Assembly (NCBI RefSeq): GCF_900078315.1
Contig: NZ_FKBS01000017.1
Span: 489,649-553,648, forward strand
Source: Bordetella ansorpii
GTDB taxonomy: Bacteria > Pseudomonadota > Gammaproteobacteria > Burkholderiales > Burkholderiaceae_B
DNA: 64,000 bases
Direction of reading: 5' to 3'
Under the pieces are notes generated by a model. It worked only from the letters and a program-made list of their open reading frames with translations. It searched no databases and had not been told where the DNA came from. Made by a program: the position numbers and the translations under genes. Shown here piece by piece: positions 37,393 through 47,192 of this stretch; position 1 is the stretch's first letter, and each line of letters opens with the position of its first letter.

Positions 37393-37545
37393 TCCTCGCC
37401 GAGGCGGTGGCGTGCGGGGCGGCCAATTGGAGGAGGGGAAGTCCCCGAAGGGGACCGAGGGCGCCTGCTGGCGCGCCCGAGCCTGACGACTTGGCCGACC
37501 CGCGCGCCACCGCCTCGGCGAGGACGCCCTGCGAAGAAAGAACGA
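37393..37545 (-). repeat. Dispersed palindromic element, copy E
   Basis: Arms 37393-37419 and 37500-37526 form a 27-bp inverted repeat with one mismatch. The core holds inner hairpin GTCCCC-GAA-GGGGAC and GGGCGCCTGCTGGCGCGCCC. The tail (GACGCCCTGCGAAG) resembles that of copy B and faces the dnaB stop 30 bp away. The spacer 37248-37392 between D and E contains no gene. Confidence 0.92.
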
Positions 37546-37573
37546 TCTCGACCGAACAAGATCGCCCTCGCCA

Positions 37574-38947
37574 TCAATACTGCTGCGCCGCCGTGTAGTT
37601 CAGGAAGCGCGTGCTCATGCCCTGGAAGGTCAGGCGCACCGTACCGATGGGACCGTTACGCTGCTTGCCGATGATGATCTCGGCCGTACCCTTGTCCGGC
37701 GAATCGGGGTTGTAGACCTCGTCGCGGTAGATGAACAGGATCACGTCCGCGTCCTGTTCGATAGCGCCGGATTCGCGCAGGTCGCTCATCACGGGACGCT
37801 TGTTGGGACGCTGCTCCAGGCTTCGGTTCAGCTGCGACAACGCGATCAGCGGGCAGTTCAGTTCCTTGGCCAGGCCCTTGAGCGAACGGCTGATTTCCGA
37901 CACTTCGGTGGCCCGGTTCTCGCCGTTGCCATTGCCCGACATCAGCTGCAGGTAGTCGATGATGATCAGGCCCAGTTGGCCGCACTGGCGCGCCAGGCGG
38001 CGGGCACGCGCGCGCACTTCCATCGAGCTGAGCGCGGGCGTTTCGTCGATGTAGACCTGCGCATCCTGCATCAGTTGCACGGCGTGCGTGACGCGCGGCC
38101 AGTCTTCGGCGACGAGCTTGCCGGTGCGCATGCGGTGCTGATCCAGCATGCCCACCGAACCCAGCATACGCATGGCCAGCTGCACCGCGCCCATTTCCAT
38201 GGAGAACACGGCAACCGGCAGGCCCTGCTCGATGGCCACGTGCTCGCCGATGTTCATCGAGAACGAGGTCTTGCCCATGGACGGACGGCCCGCCACGATG
38301 ATCAGGTCGCCGCCTTGCAGGCCCGAGGTCATCTTGTCCAGGTCGTCGAAGCCCGTGGGCACGCCCGTGACGTCGGACGTACTGTCGCGGTGATACAGCT
38401 CGTCGATGCGTTCGACCACCTGGCTGAGCAGCGGCTGGATCTCCTGGAAGCCGGCGGACCCCCGCTCGCTTTCCTGCGAGATCTTGAACACCTTGGATTC
38501 GGCTTCGTCCAGCAGTTGGCGCGCTTCCTTGCCCTGCGGATTGAACGCGGTGGACGAGATCTCGTCGGCGATGGACACCAGCTTGCGCAGCATGGAGCGC
38601 TCGCGCACGATCTCCGCGTAGCGCCGGATGTTGGCCGCCGACGGCGTGTTGTGGGCCAGCGCGTTGATGTACGCCAGGCCGCCCACGTCTTCGGACTTGC
38701 CGGCGCTGTGCAGCGACTCGTTGACCGTGATGACGTCGGCCGGGCGGGCCAGGCCGATCAGGCGCGCAATGTGGTGCCAGATCAACTGGTGATCGTGGCG
38801 GTAGAAATCGTCTTCGATCAGGACGTCGGCGATGCGGTCCCAGGCCGCATTGTCCAGCAACAGGCCTCCCAGGACGGCCTGCTCGGCCTCGACGGAATGC
38901 GGCGGAACACGCAGGTATTCAAGCTGGGGATCGGCGGGAGTATTCAT
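37574..38947 (-). CDS. dnaB: Replicative DNA helicase DnaB
   Basis: A 457-residue hexameric helicase. The N-terminal domain starts LRVPPHSVEAEQAVLGGLLL. The C-terminal RecA-like domain has Walker A IVAGRPSMGKTSFSMNIGEH, QLGLIIIDYLQLMSGNG (Walker B) and SDLRESGAIEQDADVILFIY. The ATG at 38947 (MNTPADPQLEYLRVPPHSVE) gives the usual length. It lies downstream of rplI, separated by a terminator. Confidence 0.97.
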   Translation of the reverse strand: MNTPADPQLEYLRVPPHSVEAEQAVLGGLLLDNAAWDRIADVLIEDDFYRHDHQLIWHHIARLIGLARPADVITVNESLHSAGKSEDVGGLAYINALAHNTPSAANIRRYAEIVRERSMLRKLVSIADEISSTAFNPQGKEARQLLDEAESKVFKISQESERGSAGFQEIQPLLSQVVERIDELYHRDSTSDVTGVPTGFDDLDKMTSGLQGGDLIIVAGRPSMGKTSFSMNIGEHVAIEQGLPVAVFSMEMGAVQLAMRMLGSVGMLDQHRMRTGKLVAEDWPRVTHAVQLMQDAQVYIDETPALSSMEVRARARRLARQCGQLGLIIIDYLQLMSGNGNGENRATEVSEISRSLKGLAKELNCPLIALSQLNRSLEQRPNKRPVMSDLRESGAIEQDADVILFIYRDEVYNPDSPDKGTAEIIIGKQRNGPIGTVRLTFQGMSTRFLNYTAAQQY

Positions 38948-39063
38948 GGATGCAATAGTAACTCTGGGCGTTGCGGCCGGGTACGCACGAGCCCTGCGGC
39001 AAGGCAACAACGGAGCGCGGCGACAGGCCACGGTTCCGGGGCAGCGCCATCAACGGCAGACGA

Positions 39064-39090
39064 AAAGAAAAAAGCCGGCACAGGCCGGCT
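39064..39090 (-). terminator. Terminator after rplI
   Basis: On the minus strand AGCCGGC-CTGT-GCCGGCT is followed by TTTTTCTTTTC, 58 bp after the rplI stop. It ends the rpsF-priB-rpsR-rplI transcript before dnaB. Confidence 0.85.
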
Positions 39091-39148
39091 CAAGGTCGAA
39101 ACCGGGGCCGTCTGCTGGCCCCGGATCGAAACAGCACGAAGGAATGGC

Positions 39149-39604
39149 TCAGGCCATTTCGCCTTCGACTTGCACGTTGATGTCGACCAGCACGTCAGGG
39201 TGCAGCGACACTTGCAGGGGGAACTCGCCGACGGTCTTCAGGTGACCGTTCATCAGGCGGACCTGCGACTTCTCGATGCCTTCGAAGCCGGACTTGCGCA
39301 GGGCTTCGGCGATGTCGGCGTTGGTGACCGAGCCGAACAGACGGCCGTCCACGCCAGCCTTCTGGCTGATCTTCAGTTGGTAGCCGTTGACGCGCTCGCC
39401 CAGGGCCTGGGCGGCGGCCAGCTTCTCGGCCTGGACCTTTTCCAGTTCGGCGCGGCGGGCTTCGAATTCCTTCAGCGCGGCGTCGGTGGCGCGGCGCGCC
39501 ATCTTCTGCGGGATCAGGAAGTTGCGGGCATAGCCGTCGCGCACGCGCACGACTTCGCCGAGGTTGCCCAGGTTGACGACTTTTTCGAGCAGGATAACTT
39601 GCAT
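39149..39604 (-). CDS. rplI: 50S ribosomal protein L9
   Basis: A 151-residue ribosomal protein. The start [20 protein letters not shown] and [17 protein letters not shown] are the L9 signature, followed by the long connecting helix ([20 protein letters not shown]) and the C-terminal rRNA-binding domain. Last gene of the S6-PriB-S18-L9 operon, 14 bp after rpsR. Confidence 0.98.
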   Translation of the reverse strand: MQVILLEKVVNLGNLGEVVRVRDGYARNFLIPQKMARRATDAALKEFEARRAELEKVQAEKLAAAQALGERVNGYQLKISQKAGVDGRLFGSVTNADIAEALRKSGFEGIEKSQVRLMNGHLKTVGEFPLQVSLHPDVLVDINVQVEGEMA

Positions 39605-39618
39605 GTCAGCGCCCCGGA

Positions 39619-39888
39619 TTAGTTGTGGTTGTCGGTGTAGGGCAGCAGAGCCAGGAAACGGGCGCGCTTGACGGCCGTGTCCAGTTGGCGCTGATAGATC
39701 GCCCGGGTGCCCGTCAGGCGAGCCGGGATGATCTTGCCGTTTTCTTGCACGAAGTCGCGCAGGGTGTCGAGATCCTTGTAGTCGATCTCTTCAACGCCGG
39801 CAGCGGTGAAGCGGCAGAACTTGCGGCGCTTGAACAGCGGGTTCTGCTGGGTGAATTTGCGTTTTTCCTTGCGTTTTCCGAAAGCCAT
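39619..39888 (-). CDS. rpsR: 30S ribosomal protein S18
   Basis: An 89-residue ribosomal protein; the core [20 protein letters not shown] and [20 protein letters not shown] are diagnostic. It binds the platform of the small subunit together with S6, whose gene is two positions upstream. Confidence 0.98.
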   Translation of the reverse strand: MAFGKRKEKRKFTQQNPLFKRRKFCRFTAAGVEEIDYKDLDTLRDFVQENGKIIPARLTGTRAIYQRQLDTAVKRARFLALLPYTDNHN

Positions 39889-39976
39889 GATGTATGCCTT
39901 TAGTTTGCTTGGGCCTGGGAGCGCCGTGTCGGCCTCTCGCCTGCCCTGATCTGTATTGTCCGAACTGCCCGCGCCG

Positions 39977-40300
39977 TCATGCCACGGCAGGATCGCCCCC
40001 GGCGCTGCCAGCGATGCGTCTCGCGCGCTGCAAATGCAGCTTGAGCTTTACCGAGTCTTTGCGCACCGGGGCCAGAAAGCCCTGTACGTGAAGGTCGGTG
40101 CCCAGCGGAACCTCTGCCAGCAACATCGCCAGGTCGCCCAATGCCACTGCGGCAATGGTGAGCGCGACGCGGCGCGGGTGACCTGCCTCGATGACGTCCG
40201 ACTCGTGGGAGAACAGGAACTCGACCGCCGGCAATCCGCCTGGCGTGTGGCGCAGGGGTTCGCGTTCGAGAACGCGTACTTCCAACTCCACCGTGTTCAT
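39977..40300 (-). CDS. priB: Primosomal replication protein N
   Basis: A 107-residue single-strand DNA-binding OB-fold protein used in replication restart with PriA. It starts [20 protein letters not shown], with [20 protein letters not shown] and a C-terminal [15 protein letters not shown] strand. Its place between rpsF and rpsR is conserved in beta- and gammaproteobacteria and supports the call. Confidence 0.94.
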   Translation of the reverse strand: MNTVELEVRVLEREPLRHTPGGLPAVEFLFSHESDVIEAGHPRRVALTIAAVALGDLAMLLAEVPLGTDLHVQGFLAPVRKDSVKLKLHLQRARRIAGSAGGDPAVA

Positions 40301-40341
40301 GCTGTGCTCCAGCGAGCGGGGCCGTCCGGCCGTCGTCCTGC

Positions 40342-40719
40342 TTACTCGGCGGCCTGAGCCGCGGTCGCTTCAGCCGAAGCCTTGCGGGCTTCTTCGCGCT
40401 CGACCGACTTCATCATGATCGAAGCGGCGGCCGGCGCCTTCTTGGTCTTGATGACCAGGTGGCGCAGCACGGCGTCGTTGTAGCGGAACGAGTGCTCGAG
40501 CTCGTCCAGGGTAGCCTGGCCGCACTCGATGTTCATGCAGACGTAATGGGCCTTGACCAGCTTCTGGATCGGGTACGCCAGTTGACGGCGGCCCCAGTCT
40601 TCCAGGCGGTGCACGGAACCACCCTGGCCCGTCACCAGCGACTGGTAACGCTCGACCATGGCGGGCACCTGCTCGCTTTGGTCCGGATGGACGATAAACA
40701 CTACTTCGTAGTGACGCAT
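40342..40719 (-). CDS. rpsF: 30S ribosomal protein S6
   Basis: A 125-residue ribosomal protein. The start [20 protein letters not shown] and [20 protein letters not shown] are typical, with an Ala/Glu-rich tail. The ATG at 40719 follows AAGGAGTC. First gene of the operon; a 195-nt leader separates it from a good promoter and may hold the S6:S18 autoregulatory structure known in other bacteria. Confidence 0.98.
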   Translation of the reverse strand: MRHYEVVFIVHPDQSEQVPAMVERYQSLVTGQGGSVHRLEDWGRRQLAYPIQKLVKAHYVCMNIECGQATLDELEHSFRYNDAVLRHLVIKTKKAPAAASIMMKSVEREEARKASAEATAAQAAE

Positions 40720-40922
40720 AGGGTAAGACTCCTTGAGGATGTCTTGCGGAGAACGGGACCCATTACCCATCGGGGTTTGGCGCCGCTTGTTGTTTCAACC
40801 CCACGGCAGGGGTTTCAACCACGACGGCACTTCACCGGACACAGGCCAAAACCCCTGTCCGCCCGCCCGCAAGGGGCAGCCCGCCGCCAAAGAAACATGG
40901 CAGTCGAGCAAGAAAGCCTTCG

Positions 40923-40951
40923 ATTATCGCCGAATTGTCACGCTATCGCAA
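40923..40951 (-). promoter_or_regulatory. Sigma-70 promoter of the rpsF operon
   Basis: On the minus strand TTGCGA and GATAAT are spaced by exactly 17 nt, about 204 bp before rpsF. This is the best promoter match in the region and leaves a long GC-rich leader. The rest of the 300-bp gap 40720-41019 shows no gene. Confidence 0.7.
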
Positions 40952-41019
40952 GAAGTGCGTTGACAAACCGCAACGGCAAACCGGAACGCGGGGCCACGCC
41001 CCGGGTCCCGCTGGAGGAT

Positions 41020-41817
41020 TCAGCCCTCGACCACGGCGTAGGCCGAGTGGTTGTGGATGGACTCGAAGTTTTCGGCTTCGACGCGGAAGCGCGCGATGCC
41101 GGGATACGTTTGCAGACGGGCAGCCACGTCGCGCACCAGGTCTTCGACGAACTTGGGGTTGTCGTAGGCGCGCTCGGTGACGTACTTCTCGTCGGGACGC
41201 TTCAAGAGGCCCCACAGCTCGCAGGACGCCTCGTCCTCGACCAGGCGGATGACCTGGTCCATGGCGACTTCGCCGCCCAGGACGGCCGAGACGGTGACGT
41301 GCGAACGCTGGTTGTGCGCGCCGTACTCGGAAATGGCCTTGGAACAGGGGCAAAGGCTGGTCACCGGCACCTGCACCACGAGTTCGAACTCGACCTGCTG
41401 GCCCACGGCGCGGGCGATCCACTGCACTTCGTAGTCCAGCAGGCTTTGCACGCCGGACACCGGGGCCGACTTGTTGATGAAGTACGGGAAGGTGACGGAG
41501 ATGTCGCCGCGCTCGGCCTGCAGCAGGGGCAGCATCTCGCGGGCCATGTCGGCGAACGACGCCGGCGTCATGGGGATGGTGCGGTGCTTTTCGAGCAGGG
41601 CCACGAAGCGGGACATGTGCGTGCCCTTCTCTTCGGGCGGCAGCGCCACCGTCAGGGTCCAGGAGCCGACCGTGGGCTGCGCGCTGCCGTCGCCGGCGTG
41701 CACGAGCATGGGATGGCGCACGCCGCGGATACCGACGCGCTGGATGGTGATGTGCCGCGTATCCGCGGAGCTTTGCACATCGGGCATCACCACGGCGGGA
41801 TCGATCGGGGAATTCAT
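41020..41817 (-). CDS. folE2: GTP cyclohydrolase FolE2 (type IB)
   Basis: A 265-residue enzyme making dihydroneopterin triphosphate from GTP for folate synthesis. The FolE2 signature [20 protein letters not shown] carries the catalytic Cys and metal-binding region, and [20 protein letters not shown] closes the protein. The ATG at 41817 gives the usual N-terminus; the longer open frame upstream is not FolE2-like. FolE2 enzymes work with metals other than zinc, and some genomes induce them in zinc shortage. Confidence 0.95.
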   Translation of the reverse strand: MNSPIDPAVVMPDVQSSADTRHITIQRVGIRGVRHPMLVHAGDGSAQPTVGSWTLTVALPPEEKGTHMSRFVALLEKHRTIPMTPASFADMAREMLPLLQAERGDISVTFPYFINKSAPVSGVQSLLDYEVQWIARAVGQQVEFELVVQVPVTSLCPCSKAISEYGAHNQRSHVTVSAVLGGEVAMDQVIRLVEDEASCELWGLLKRPDEKYVTERAYDNPKFVEDLVRDVAARLQTYPGIARFRVEAENFESIHNHSAYAVVEG

Positions 41818-42012
41818 GTCGCTTACCTGTTCAGGGCGCGCGCGGGCGCGCTCACTGGAAACAAACTGGAGGGCCATTATGACCGAAATCGGCAACCGGG
41901 TCGGGGAAAACCCTTTTGGCGGTAGGCACGTGGCGCTGCAACGGTGCGTTCCAGACGCAGGGAACACCACGGCCCCCCAGGGCGTCGTGGCGGCTGTGTC
42001 ACAACGGCGGGC

Positions 42013-42040
42013 GCGGGCGGACTCCGCCACGCTCGCCCGC
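42013..42040. other. GC hairpin downstream of dxs
   Basis: GCGGGCG and CGCCCGC form a 7-bp stem just beyond the dxs stop at 42059. There is no T run. It may contribute to 3'-end formation. The remaining folE2 upstream region (41818-42058) shows no gene; GGTCATAAT at about 41877 on the minus strand is a possible -10 for folE2. Confidence 0.3.
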
Positions 42041-42058
42041 GGGACAGCCCGCCAGGCG

Positions 42059-43921
42059 TCAGGCCTGCGCGTCGCCGAAACGAGTGCGGACCGACGCCTC
42101 GATGCCAGCGGCATCCAGCCCCACGCCGGCCAGCAGCGCGGCCTGGTCGCCGTGATCGATGAACAGGTCCGGCAGGCCCAGTTGCAGCACCGGCACGGTG
42201 ACGCCGGCTTCGTTCAGCGCTTCGGTGACGGCGCTGCCCGCGCCGCCCATGACGGCGGCCTCTTCCACCGTGACCAGCGCGTCGTGGCGCGCGGCCAGGT
42301 CGAGGATGAGTTCACGGTCGATGGGCTTGACGAAGCGCATATCGGCCACGGTGGCGTCCAGCCGTTCGGCGGCCTGCAGGGCGGCGGGCACCAGCGTGCC
42401 GAACCCCAGGATGGCGATGCGCTTGCCTTCGCGGCGCACCACGCCCTTGCCCATCGGCACGGCGTCGAGCGATTCGCCGGTGGGCGCGCCCACGCCCGAG
42501 CCGCGCGGATAGCGCACCGCGGCCGGTCCCGGATGGAGATAACAGGTGGTCAGCAACAGGCGGGTCTCGGCCTCGTCGGACGGCGTGGCCACCACCATGT
42601 TGGGAATGCAGCGCAGGTAGGCAATGTCGTAGTTGCCGGCGTGCGTCGCGCCGTCGGCGCCGACCAGGCCGGCGCGGTCCAGCGCGAACGTGACGTCCAG
42701 GTTCTGCAGGGCCACGTCGTGAACCAGTTGGTCGTAGCCGCGCTGCAGGAAGGTGGAATAGATGGCGACCACCGGTTTCTGGTCTTCGCAGGCCAGGCCG
42801 GCGGCGAAGGTGACCGCGTGCTGCTCGGCGATTCCCACGTCGAAGTAACGCTGCGGGAAGCGCTTTTCGAACTCGACCAGGCCGCTGCCCTCGCGCATGG
42901 CGGGGGTGATGCCGACCAGGCGGGCATCCTGCTGCGCGGTGTCGCACAGCCACTGGCCGAACACCTGCGTGAAGGTCTTCTTGGAAGGCGTCTTGGCCTT
43001 CTGGATGCCGACCGCGGGATCGAACTTGCCCGGGCCGTGGTACAGCACGGGATCGGCCTCGGCCAGCTTGTAGCCCTGGCCCTTGCGCGTGACCACGTGC
43101 AGGAACTGCAGGCCCTGCAACTGGCGCAGGTTCTGCAGCGTGGGCACCAGCGCGTCCAGGTCATGGCCGTCGATGGGACCGACGTAGTTGAAGCCGAACT
43201 CTTCGAACATCGTGGCCGGCGTGACCATGCCCTTGGCGTGCTCTTCGAAGCGCCGCGCCAGTTCCAGCATGGGCGGCACGTGCTGCAGCACGGCGCGGCC
43301 GACGTTGCGCGCGGTCGCGTAGAAGCGGCCGGACATCAGGCGCGCCAGGTAGCGGTTCAGCGCCCCCACGGGCGGCGAGATCGACATGTCGTTGTCGTTC
43401 AACACCACCAGCAGGTTGACGTCGGGCGTGACGCCCGCGTTGTTCATGGCCTCGAAGGCCATGCCCGCCGACATGGCGCCGTCGCCGATGACGGCGATGT
43501 GCTGGCGCGAGATGCCCGCGTTGCGCGAGGCCACGGCCATGCCCAGCGCGGCCGAGATGGACGTGGACGAGTGCGCGGTGCCGAAGGCGTCGTATTCGGA
43601 TTCGCTGCGCTTGGGAAAGCCCGAGATGCCGCCCTGCTGGCGCAGCCGGGCCATGCCGTCGCGGCGGCCGGTCAGGATCTTGTGCGGGTAGGACTGGTGA
43701 CCGACGTCCCAGACGATGCGGTCGTGCGGGGTGTCGAACGCGTAGTGCAGCGCCAGCGTCAGCTCCACCGTGCCCAGATTGGAGGACAGATGGCCGCCCG
43801 TGCGCGAGACCGAATCGAGCACGAAGCCGCGCAGCTCGTCGGCCAGGCGCTTGAGCTCGCGGCGGTCGAGGCGCCGGAGTTCTGCGGGGGAAGCGATGCG
43901 GTCCAAAAGATCTGTGGTCAT
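42059..43921 (-). CDS. dxs: 1-deoxy-D-xylulose-5-phosphate synthase
   Basis: A 620-residue thiamine diphosphate enzyme joining pyruvate and glyceraldehyde 3-phosphate, the first step of the MEP isoprenoid pathway. It has [20 protein letters not shown], the ThDP motif [20 protein letters not shown], the DRAG motif [20 protein letters not shown], and a full transketolase C-terminal domain. It is downstream of ispA, linking precursor and prenyl chain synthesis. Confidence 0.97.
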   Translation of the reverse strand: MTTDLLDRIASPAELRRLDRRELKRLADELRGFVLDSVSRTGGHLSSNLGTVELTLALHYAFDTPHDRIVWDVGHQSYPHKILTGRRDGMARLRQQGGISGFPKRSESEYDAFGTAHSSTSISAALGMAVASRNAGISRQHIAVIGDGAMSAGMAFEAMNNAGVTPDVNLLVVLNDNDMSISPPVGALNRYLARLMSGRFYATARNVGRAVLQHVPPMLELARRFEEHAKGMVTPATMFEEFGFNYVGPIDGHDLDALVPTLQNLRQLQGLQFLHVVTRKGQGYKLAEADPVLYHGPGKFDPAVGIQKAKTPSKKTFTQVFGQWLCDTAQQDARLVGITPAMREGSGLVEFEKRFPQRYFDVGIAEQHAVTFAAGLACEDQKPVVAIYSTFLQRGYDQLVHDVALQNLDVTFALDRAGLVGADGATHAGNYDIAYLRCIPNMVVATPSDEAETRLLLTTCYLHPGPAAVRYPRGSGVGAPTGESLDAVPMGKGVVRREGKRIAILGFGTLVPAALQAAERLDATVADMRFVKPIDRELILDLAARHDALVTVEEAAVMGGAGSAVTEALNEAGVTVPVLQLGLPDLFIDHGDQAALLAGVGLDAAGIEASVRTRFGDAQA

Positions 43922-43966
43922 ACCTGGGGGTCGGATATCCGGTGCGCGGACCAGCCGCGCGTTGTG

Positions 43967-44878
43967 TCAACGGTCTCGCAGGACGATGAAGTCGGCCAGT
44001 TGCGCCAGCCGCGCTCCACCCTCGCCCAGCGGCTCGAGCGCGCGGTGAGCGGTTTCGCCCAGCTCGCGCGCGAAGCGGCGGGCTTCTTCGAGGCCCAGCA
44101 GCGAGACGTATGTAGGTTTGTTGTCGGCGGCGTCCTTGCCGGGCGTCTTGCCCAGGCTGGCCGAATCGGCGGTGACGTCCAGCACGTCGTCGACCACCTG
44201 GAAGGCCAGGCCGATGGCCTGCGCATAGGCATCCAGCGCCTGGCGCACGCTGGAGCTGGCGCCCGCCACGATGCCGCCCAACGAGACGCTGCACGCCAGC
44301 ATGGCGCCCGTCTTCATGCTGTGCATGGTTTGCAGTTCTTCGCGGGACAGGGTGCGCCCCACGCTGCCGAGATCGATGGCCTGGCCGCCCGCCATGCCCA
44401 GGCTGCCGGCCGCCCGGGCCAGCACACGCGTGGCCTGCAGCCCCAGCGCCGGGGCGATGGGCATCTCGGCCAGCAGTTCGAAGGCCAGCGGCTGCATGGC
44501 GTCGCCGGCCAGCATGGCGGTGGCCTCGTCGAACTGGATGTGCGTGGTGGGACGGCCGCGGCGCAGCGTGTCGTCGTCCATGCAGGGCAGGTCGTCGTGC
44601 ACCAGCGAGTAGGCGTGGATCAGTTCGACAGCGGCCGCGGCGCGGTCCAGCGAGGCGTCGACGGCAACCGTGCTGCCGCTGATGGGGCAGGCATGGCCGG
44701 CCGCGTAGACCAGCGCCGCGCGCACGCGCTTGCCGCCGCCCAGCACGGCATAGCGCATGGCTTCGTGCAGGCGGGCCGGGGCGGCGTCGGCGGCGGGCAG
44801 CAGTTCGTCGAGCACGTGTTCGACGTGTTCGGCGCATTCCTGCAGCCAGTCCGCGAAGGCGAGTTGATTCTGCTTCAT
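43967..44878 (-). CDS. ispA: Farnesyl diphosphate synthase (polyprenyl synthetase)
   Basis: A 303-residue prenyltransferase. The first Asp-rich motif is SLVHDDLPCMDDDTLRRGRP and the second AFQVVDDVLDVTADSASLGK, with the chain-length region and GGKRVRAALVYAAGHAC near the start as in IspA. It is 4 bp after xseB and 45 bp before dxs, so the three genes form one operon. Confidence 0.96.
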   Translation of the reverse strand: MKQNQLAFADWLQECAEHVEHVLDELLPAADAAPARLHEAMRYAVLGGGKRVRAALVYAAGHACPISGSTVAVDASLDRAAAAVELIHAYSLVHDDLPCMDDDTLRRGRPTTHIQFDEATAMLAGDAMQPLAFELLAEMPIAPALGLQATRVLARAAGSLGMAGGQAIDLGSVGRTLSREELQTMHSMKTGAMLACSVSLGGIVAGASSSVRQALDAYAQAIGLAFQVVDDVLDVTADSASLGKTPGKDAADNKPTYVSLLGLEEARRFARELGETAHRALEPLGEGGARLAQLADFIVLRDR

Positions 44879-44882
44879 GCGT

Positions 44883-45152
44883 TCACTCGTCGTCGAGCGC
44901 GGTCGGGTCCAGCGGGCGCAACAGGTCGCCTTCCAGCACCCTGACCTGTTGTTCGGCCTGCGTCAGGCGTTCCTGGCACACGCGCGTCAGTTCGACGCCA
45001 CGGCGATAGGCGGCCAGGGATTGTTCGAGCGGCAGGGTGCCGTCCTCCATGGCGGCCACCAGGGATTCGAGTTCGGCCAGCGCCGTCTCGAAATCCTGCG
45101 GCAGGGGCCGGTCGTTCCGGGTCTGAGGATCGGCTTGCTTCGTCGGGGCCAA
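44883..45152 (-). CDS. xseB: Exodeoxyribonuclease VII small subunit
   Basis: An 89-residue coiled-coil partner of XseA. The core LPQDFETALAELESLVAAME and LPLEQSLAAYRRGVELTRVC is diagnostic. No ATG fits; a TTG at 45152 lies behind GGAG with 6-8 nt spacing and gives MAPTKQADPQ before the conserved domain. First gene of xseB-ispA-dxs. Confidence 0.93.
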   Translation of the reverse strand: MAPTKQADPQTRNDRPLPQDFETALAELESLVAAMEDGTLPLEQSLAAYRRGVELTRVCQERLTQAEQQVRVLEGDLLRPLDPTALDDE

Positions 45153-45241
45153 GCGGGTCTCCGGGGCGCAACAAAAAATAGGGAGGGGAATCCCGGGATT
45201 GTACGGGATCGCGGCCCACGGGAAGCGGCCACGCCCGCCCG

Positions 45242-45278
45242 CCCCGCGGCGACCAGGCATTGGCCTGGCGCCGCGGGG
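45242..45278. terminator. Very stable hairpin after the IclR gene
   Basis: CCCCGCGGCG pairs with CGCCGCGGGG, and inside it CCAGGC pairs with GCCTGG around ATTG, a 16-bp stem with one bulged A. It abuts the stop of the IclR-family gene. There is no T run, so it is a stable 3' end or Rho-assisted stop. Confidence 0.55.
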
Positions 45279-45279
45279 T

Positions 45280-46113
45280 TCAGCGCACGGCGCCAGGGGC
45301 GGATAGCTGCGCCACCGCCGCGCGCAGCATCGCCGCGACACGCCCGCGCAAATCGGCTTCGGGCAACAAGTTCTCGGAGCCGCCGCAACTGAGCACGAAA
45401 CGGCCCTCGCCCGTGATCGAGGTGAACGGCACGGCCACGGCGTTGATGCCCGCCTGCCATTCGCCGATGGCGTAGCAACAGCCGCCTTGCCGCAATTCGT
45501 CGGCCGCGCGTTCGATCACGTCCACCGCGGGCGCCGCGCCGCCCAATCGGGCCAGCAGCGCATCGCATTGCACGCGCGGCAGACCCGCCAGGCAGGCGCG
45601 GCCCATGGCGGTATCGAGGCTGGCGCGATAGCCCACCGGCAGCCGCAGGTACAGCGCGGACGACCCGTGCACCGCCTCCAGGTAGACCATGGCGTCGCCA
45701 TCCAACGCCCCCAGCGCGACGGCGCCGCCGGTGTCCTGCGCCAGGGTCGTCATCGCGCTTCTGGCCAATTCGCGCACCTCCAGCCCGGCCAGCAGGCCGA
45801 AACCCAGCGCCAGCACGCCGTAGCCGGGCGAATACTTGCCCGTGTCGCCGTGATAGCGCAGGTAGCCCAGCTCAGTCAGCGTGTACGCCAGACGGCTGAC
45901 CGTGGCCTTGGGCAGCCCCGTCAGCCGTGCCAGATCCTGGTTGCCCAGCGCGGGCGTATTGGGCTGAAAACAACGGAGCAAGGCCAATCCGCGCGCCAGG
46001 GCAGTGATGAATTCGGGACGGGCGGCGGCGTCCTCGGCTGCGCCGGCCCGCTTGCGCCGTGCCGGGCCGCTGGGCCCGGGAGTGGGGTTTTCCCCATTCA
46101 AAAAGGATTGCAT
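45280..46113 (-). CDS. IclR-family transcriptional regulator
   Basis: A 277-residue regulator. Residues about 45-105 form the winged helix-turn-helix (NQDLARLTGLPKATVSRLAY), followed by the effector-binding GAF-like domain with GYRASLDTAMGRACLAGLPR and QAGINAVAVPFTSITGEGRF. The ATG at 46113 (MQSFLNGENPTPG) is preferred; a TTG at 46152 would add 13 residues. It is divergent from a Bug receptor gene, which it probably controls through the palindrome at 46157-46177. Confidence 0.9.
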   Translation of the reverse strand: MQSFLNGENPTPGPSGPARRKRAGAAEDAAARPEFITALARGLALLRCFQPNTPALGNQDLARLTGLPKATVSRLAYTLTELGYLRYHGDTGKYSPGYGVLALGFGLLAGLEVRELARSAMTTLAQDTGGAVALGALDGDAMVYLEAVHGSSALYLRLPVGYRASLDTAMGRACLAGLPRVQCDALLARLGGAAPAVDVIERAADELRQGGCCYAIGEWQAGINAVAVPFTSITGEGRFVLSCGGSENLLPEADLRGRVAAMLRAAVAQLSAPGAVR

Positions 46114-46156
46114 GACGTCCGCAAGATTTTTATAGTTTGTTTCGAATGACAAAATT

Positions 46157-46177
46157 AAATTCCACTATACGGAATTT
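46157..46177. promoter_or_regulatory. Palindromic operator between IclR and Bug genes
   Basis: AAATTCC-ACTATAC-GGAATTT is a perfect 7-bp inverted repeat in the AT-rich gap between the divergent genes, and ATTCC occurs again just after it. IclR-type proteins bind short palindromes of this size. Binding is inferred from position and symmetry. Confidence 0.55.
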
Positions 46178-46215
46178 ATTCCACATCAGCGTCACGCGCA
46201 ATACAAGGGACTTAC

Positions 46216-47187
46216 ATGCTTCGCAACGGATTCAAACTGTTTGCCGCCGCCCTGCTGTCGTCGGCTATCGCCACCGCCGCCTCCGCAGCCGGCTACCCGG
46301 AACGCCCCATTTCGGTGGTAACGCCGTTTCCCGCGGGCGGGGCCACCGACGTGCTGACCCGCATCCTGGCCGAACGCATGGGCAAGGAACTGAACCAGTC
46401 GATGATCGTGGAGAACAAGGCCGGCGCAGGCACCAACATCGGCGCCGCCTACGTTTCGCGCGCCAATCCGGACGGCTACACCATCCTGATGGCAACCAAC
46501 TCCACGCTGGTCACCAACCGGTTCCTGTACAAAGAACTGCCCTACGACCCGGACGGCTTCGCACCGATCGGCATGGTCGGCATCGGCCCGCTGGTGCTAC
46601 TGGCCAGCCCCAAGGCGCCGTTCAAGAACACCCAGGACCTGGTGGCCTACGCCAAGAAGAATCCGGGCAAGCTGAGCATGGCCAGCTTCGGCCCGGGCAC
46701 CTCGTCCCACCTGGCTGGAGAACTGTTCAAGGAGCAGGCGGGCATCGACATGCTGCATGTGCCGTTCAAGGGCGCCACCCAGGCCTTGCCCGCGCTGATC
46801 AGCGGCGACGTGGACGTCTTCTTCGACATGGTGGCCACCGGCATGCCGCAGGCGGACGCCGGCAAGGTGAACGTGTTCGGCATCTCCAGCCCGACGCGAC
46901 TGCCCACGCTGCCGAACCTGGCCACGCTGGCCGAGGAAGGCTACCCCAAGTTCGACATGACGGCCTGGTTCAGCTTCGTCGCGCCCAAGGGCACGCCGGC
47001 CGACGCCGTGGCGCGTCTGCAGCAGGCCCTTCAGGCCACGCTGAAGGACGAAACCGTGCGCAAGAAGATGCTGGACATGGGCATCAATCCGCGCAACGGC
47101 ACCGCCGAAGAGCTGACCACCCAGATCAAGAACGAGCAGCCCGTGGTCGGCCAATTGGTCAAGCAGGCCAACATCCAGGTGCAGTAA
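46216..47187 (+). CDS. Bug/TctC-family periplasmic solute-binding receptor
   Basis: A 323-residue receptor with a signal peptide (MLRNGFKLFAAALLSSAIAT, cut after ASAA) and the family start YPERPISVVTPFPAGGATDV, then NKAGAGTNIGAAYVSRANPD. AAGGGA precedes the ATG. It is the third Bug receptor in the window and stands alone, with the IclR gene divergent. Substrate unknown. Confidence 0.93.
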   Translation: MLRNGFKLFAAALLSSAIATAASAAGYPERPISVVTPFPAGGATDVLTRILAERMGKELNQSMIVENKAGAGTNIGAAYVSRANPDGYTILMATNSTLVTNRFLYKELPYDPDGFAPIGMVGIGPLVLLASPKAPFKNTQDLVAYAKKNPGKLSMASFGPGTSSHLAGELFKEQAGIDMLHVPFKGATQALPALISGDVDVFFDMVATGMPQADAGKVNVFGISSPTRLPTLPNLATLAEEGYPKFDMTAWFSFVAPKGTPADAVARLQQALQATLKDETVRKKMLDMGINPRNGTAEELTTQIKNEQPVVGQLVKQANIQVQ

Positions 47188-47192
47188 GCGCC

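Noticed and set aside
37407-37598. Short plus-strand frames through the palindromic elements, such as ANWRRGSPRRGPRAPAGAPE
   Set aside because: They exist only because the conserved core is GC-rich and stop-poor; inner hairpin changes do not keep a reading frame.
40720-40920. S6:S18-binding leader RNA in front of rpsF
   Set aside because: The long leader makes it plausible, but I could not fit the conserved stem with a bulged CCG with confidence.
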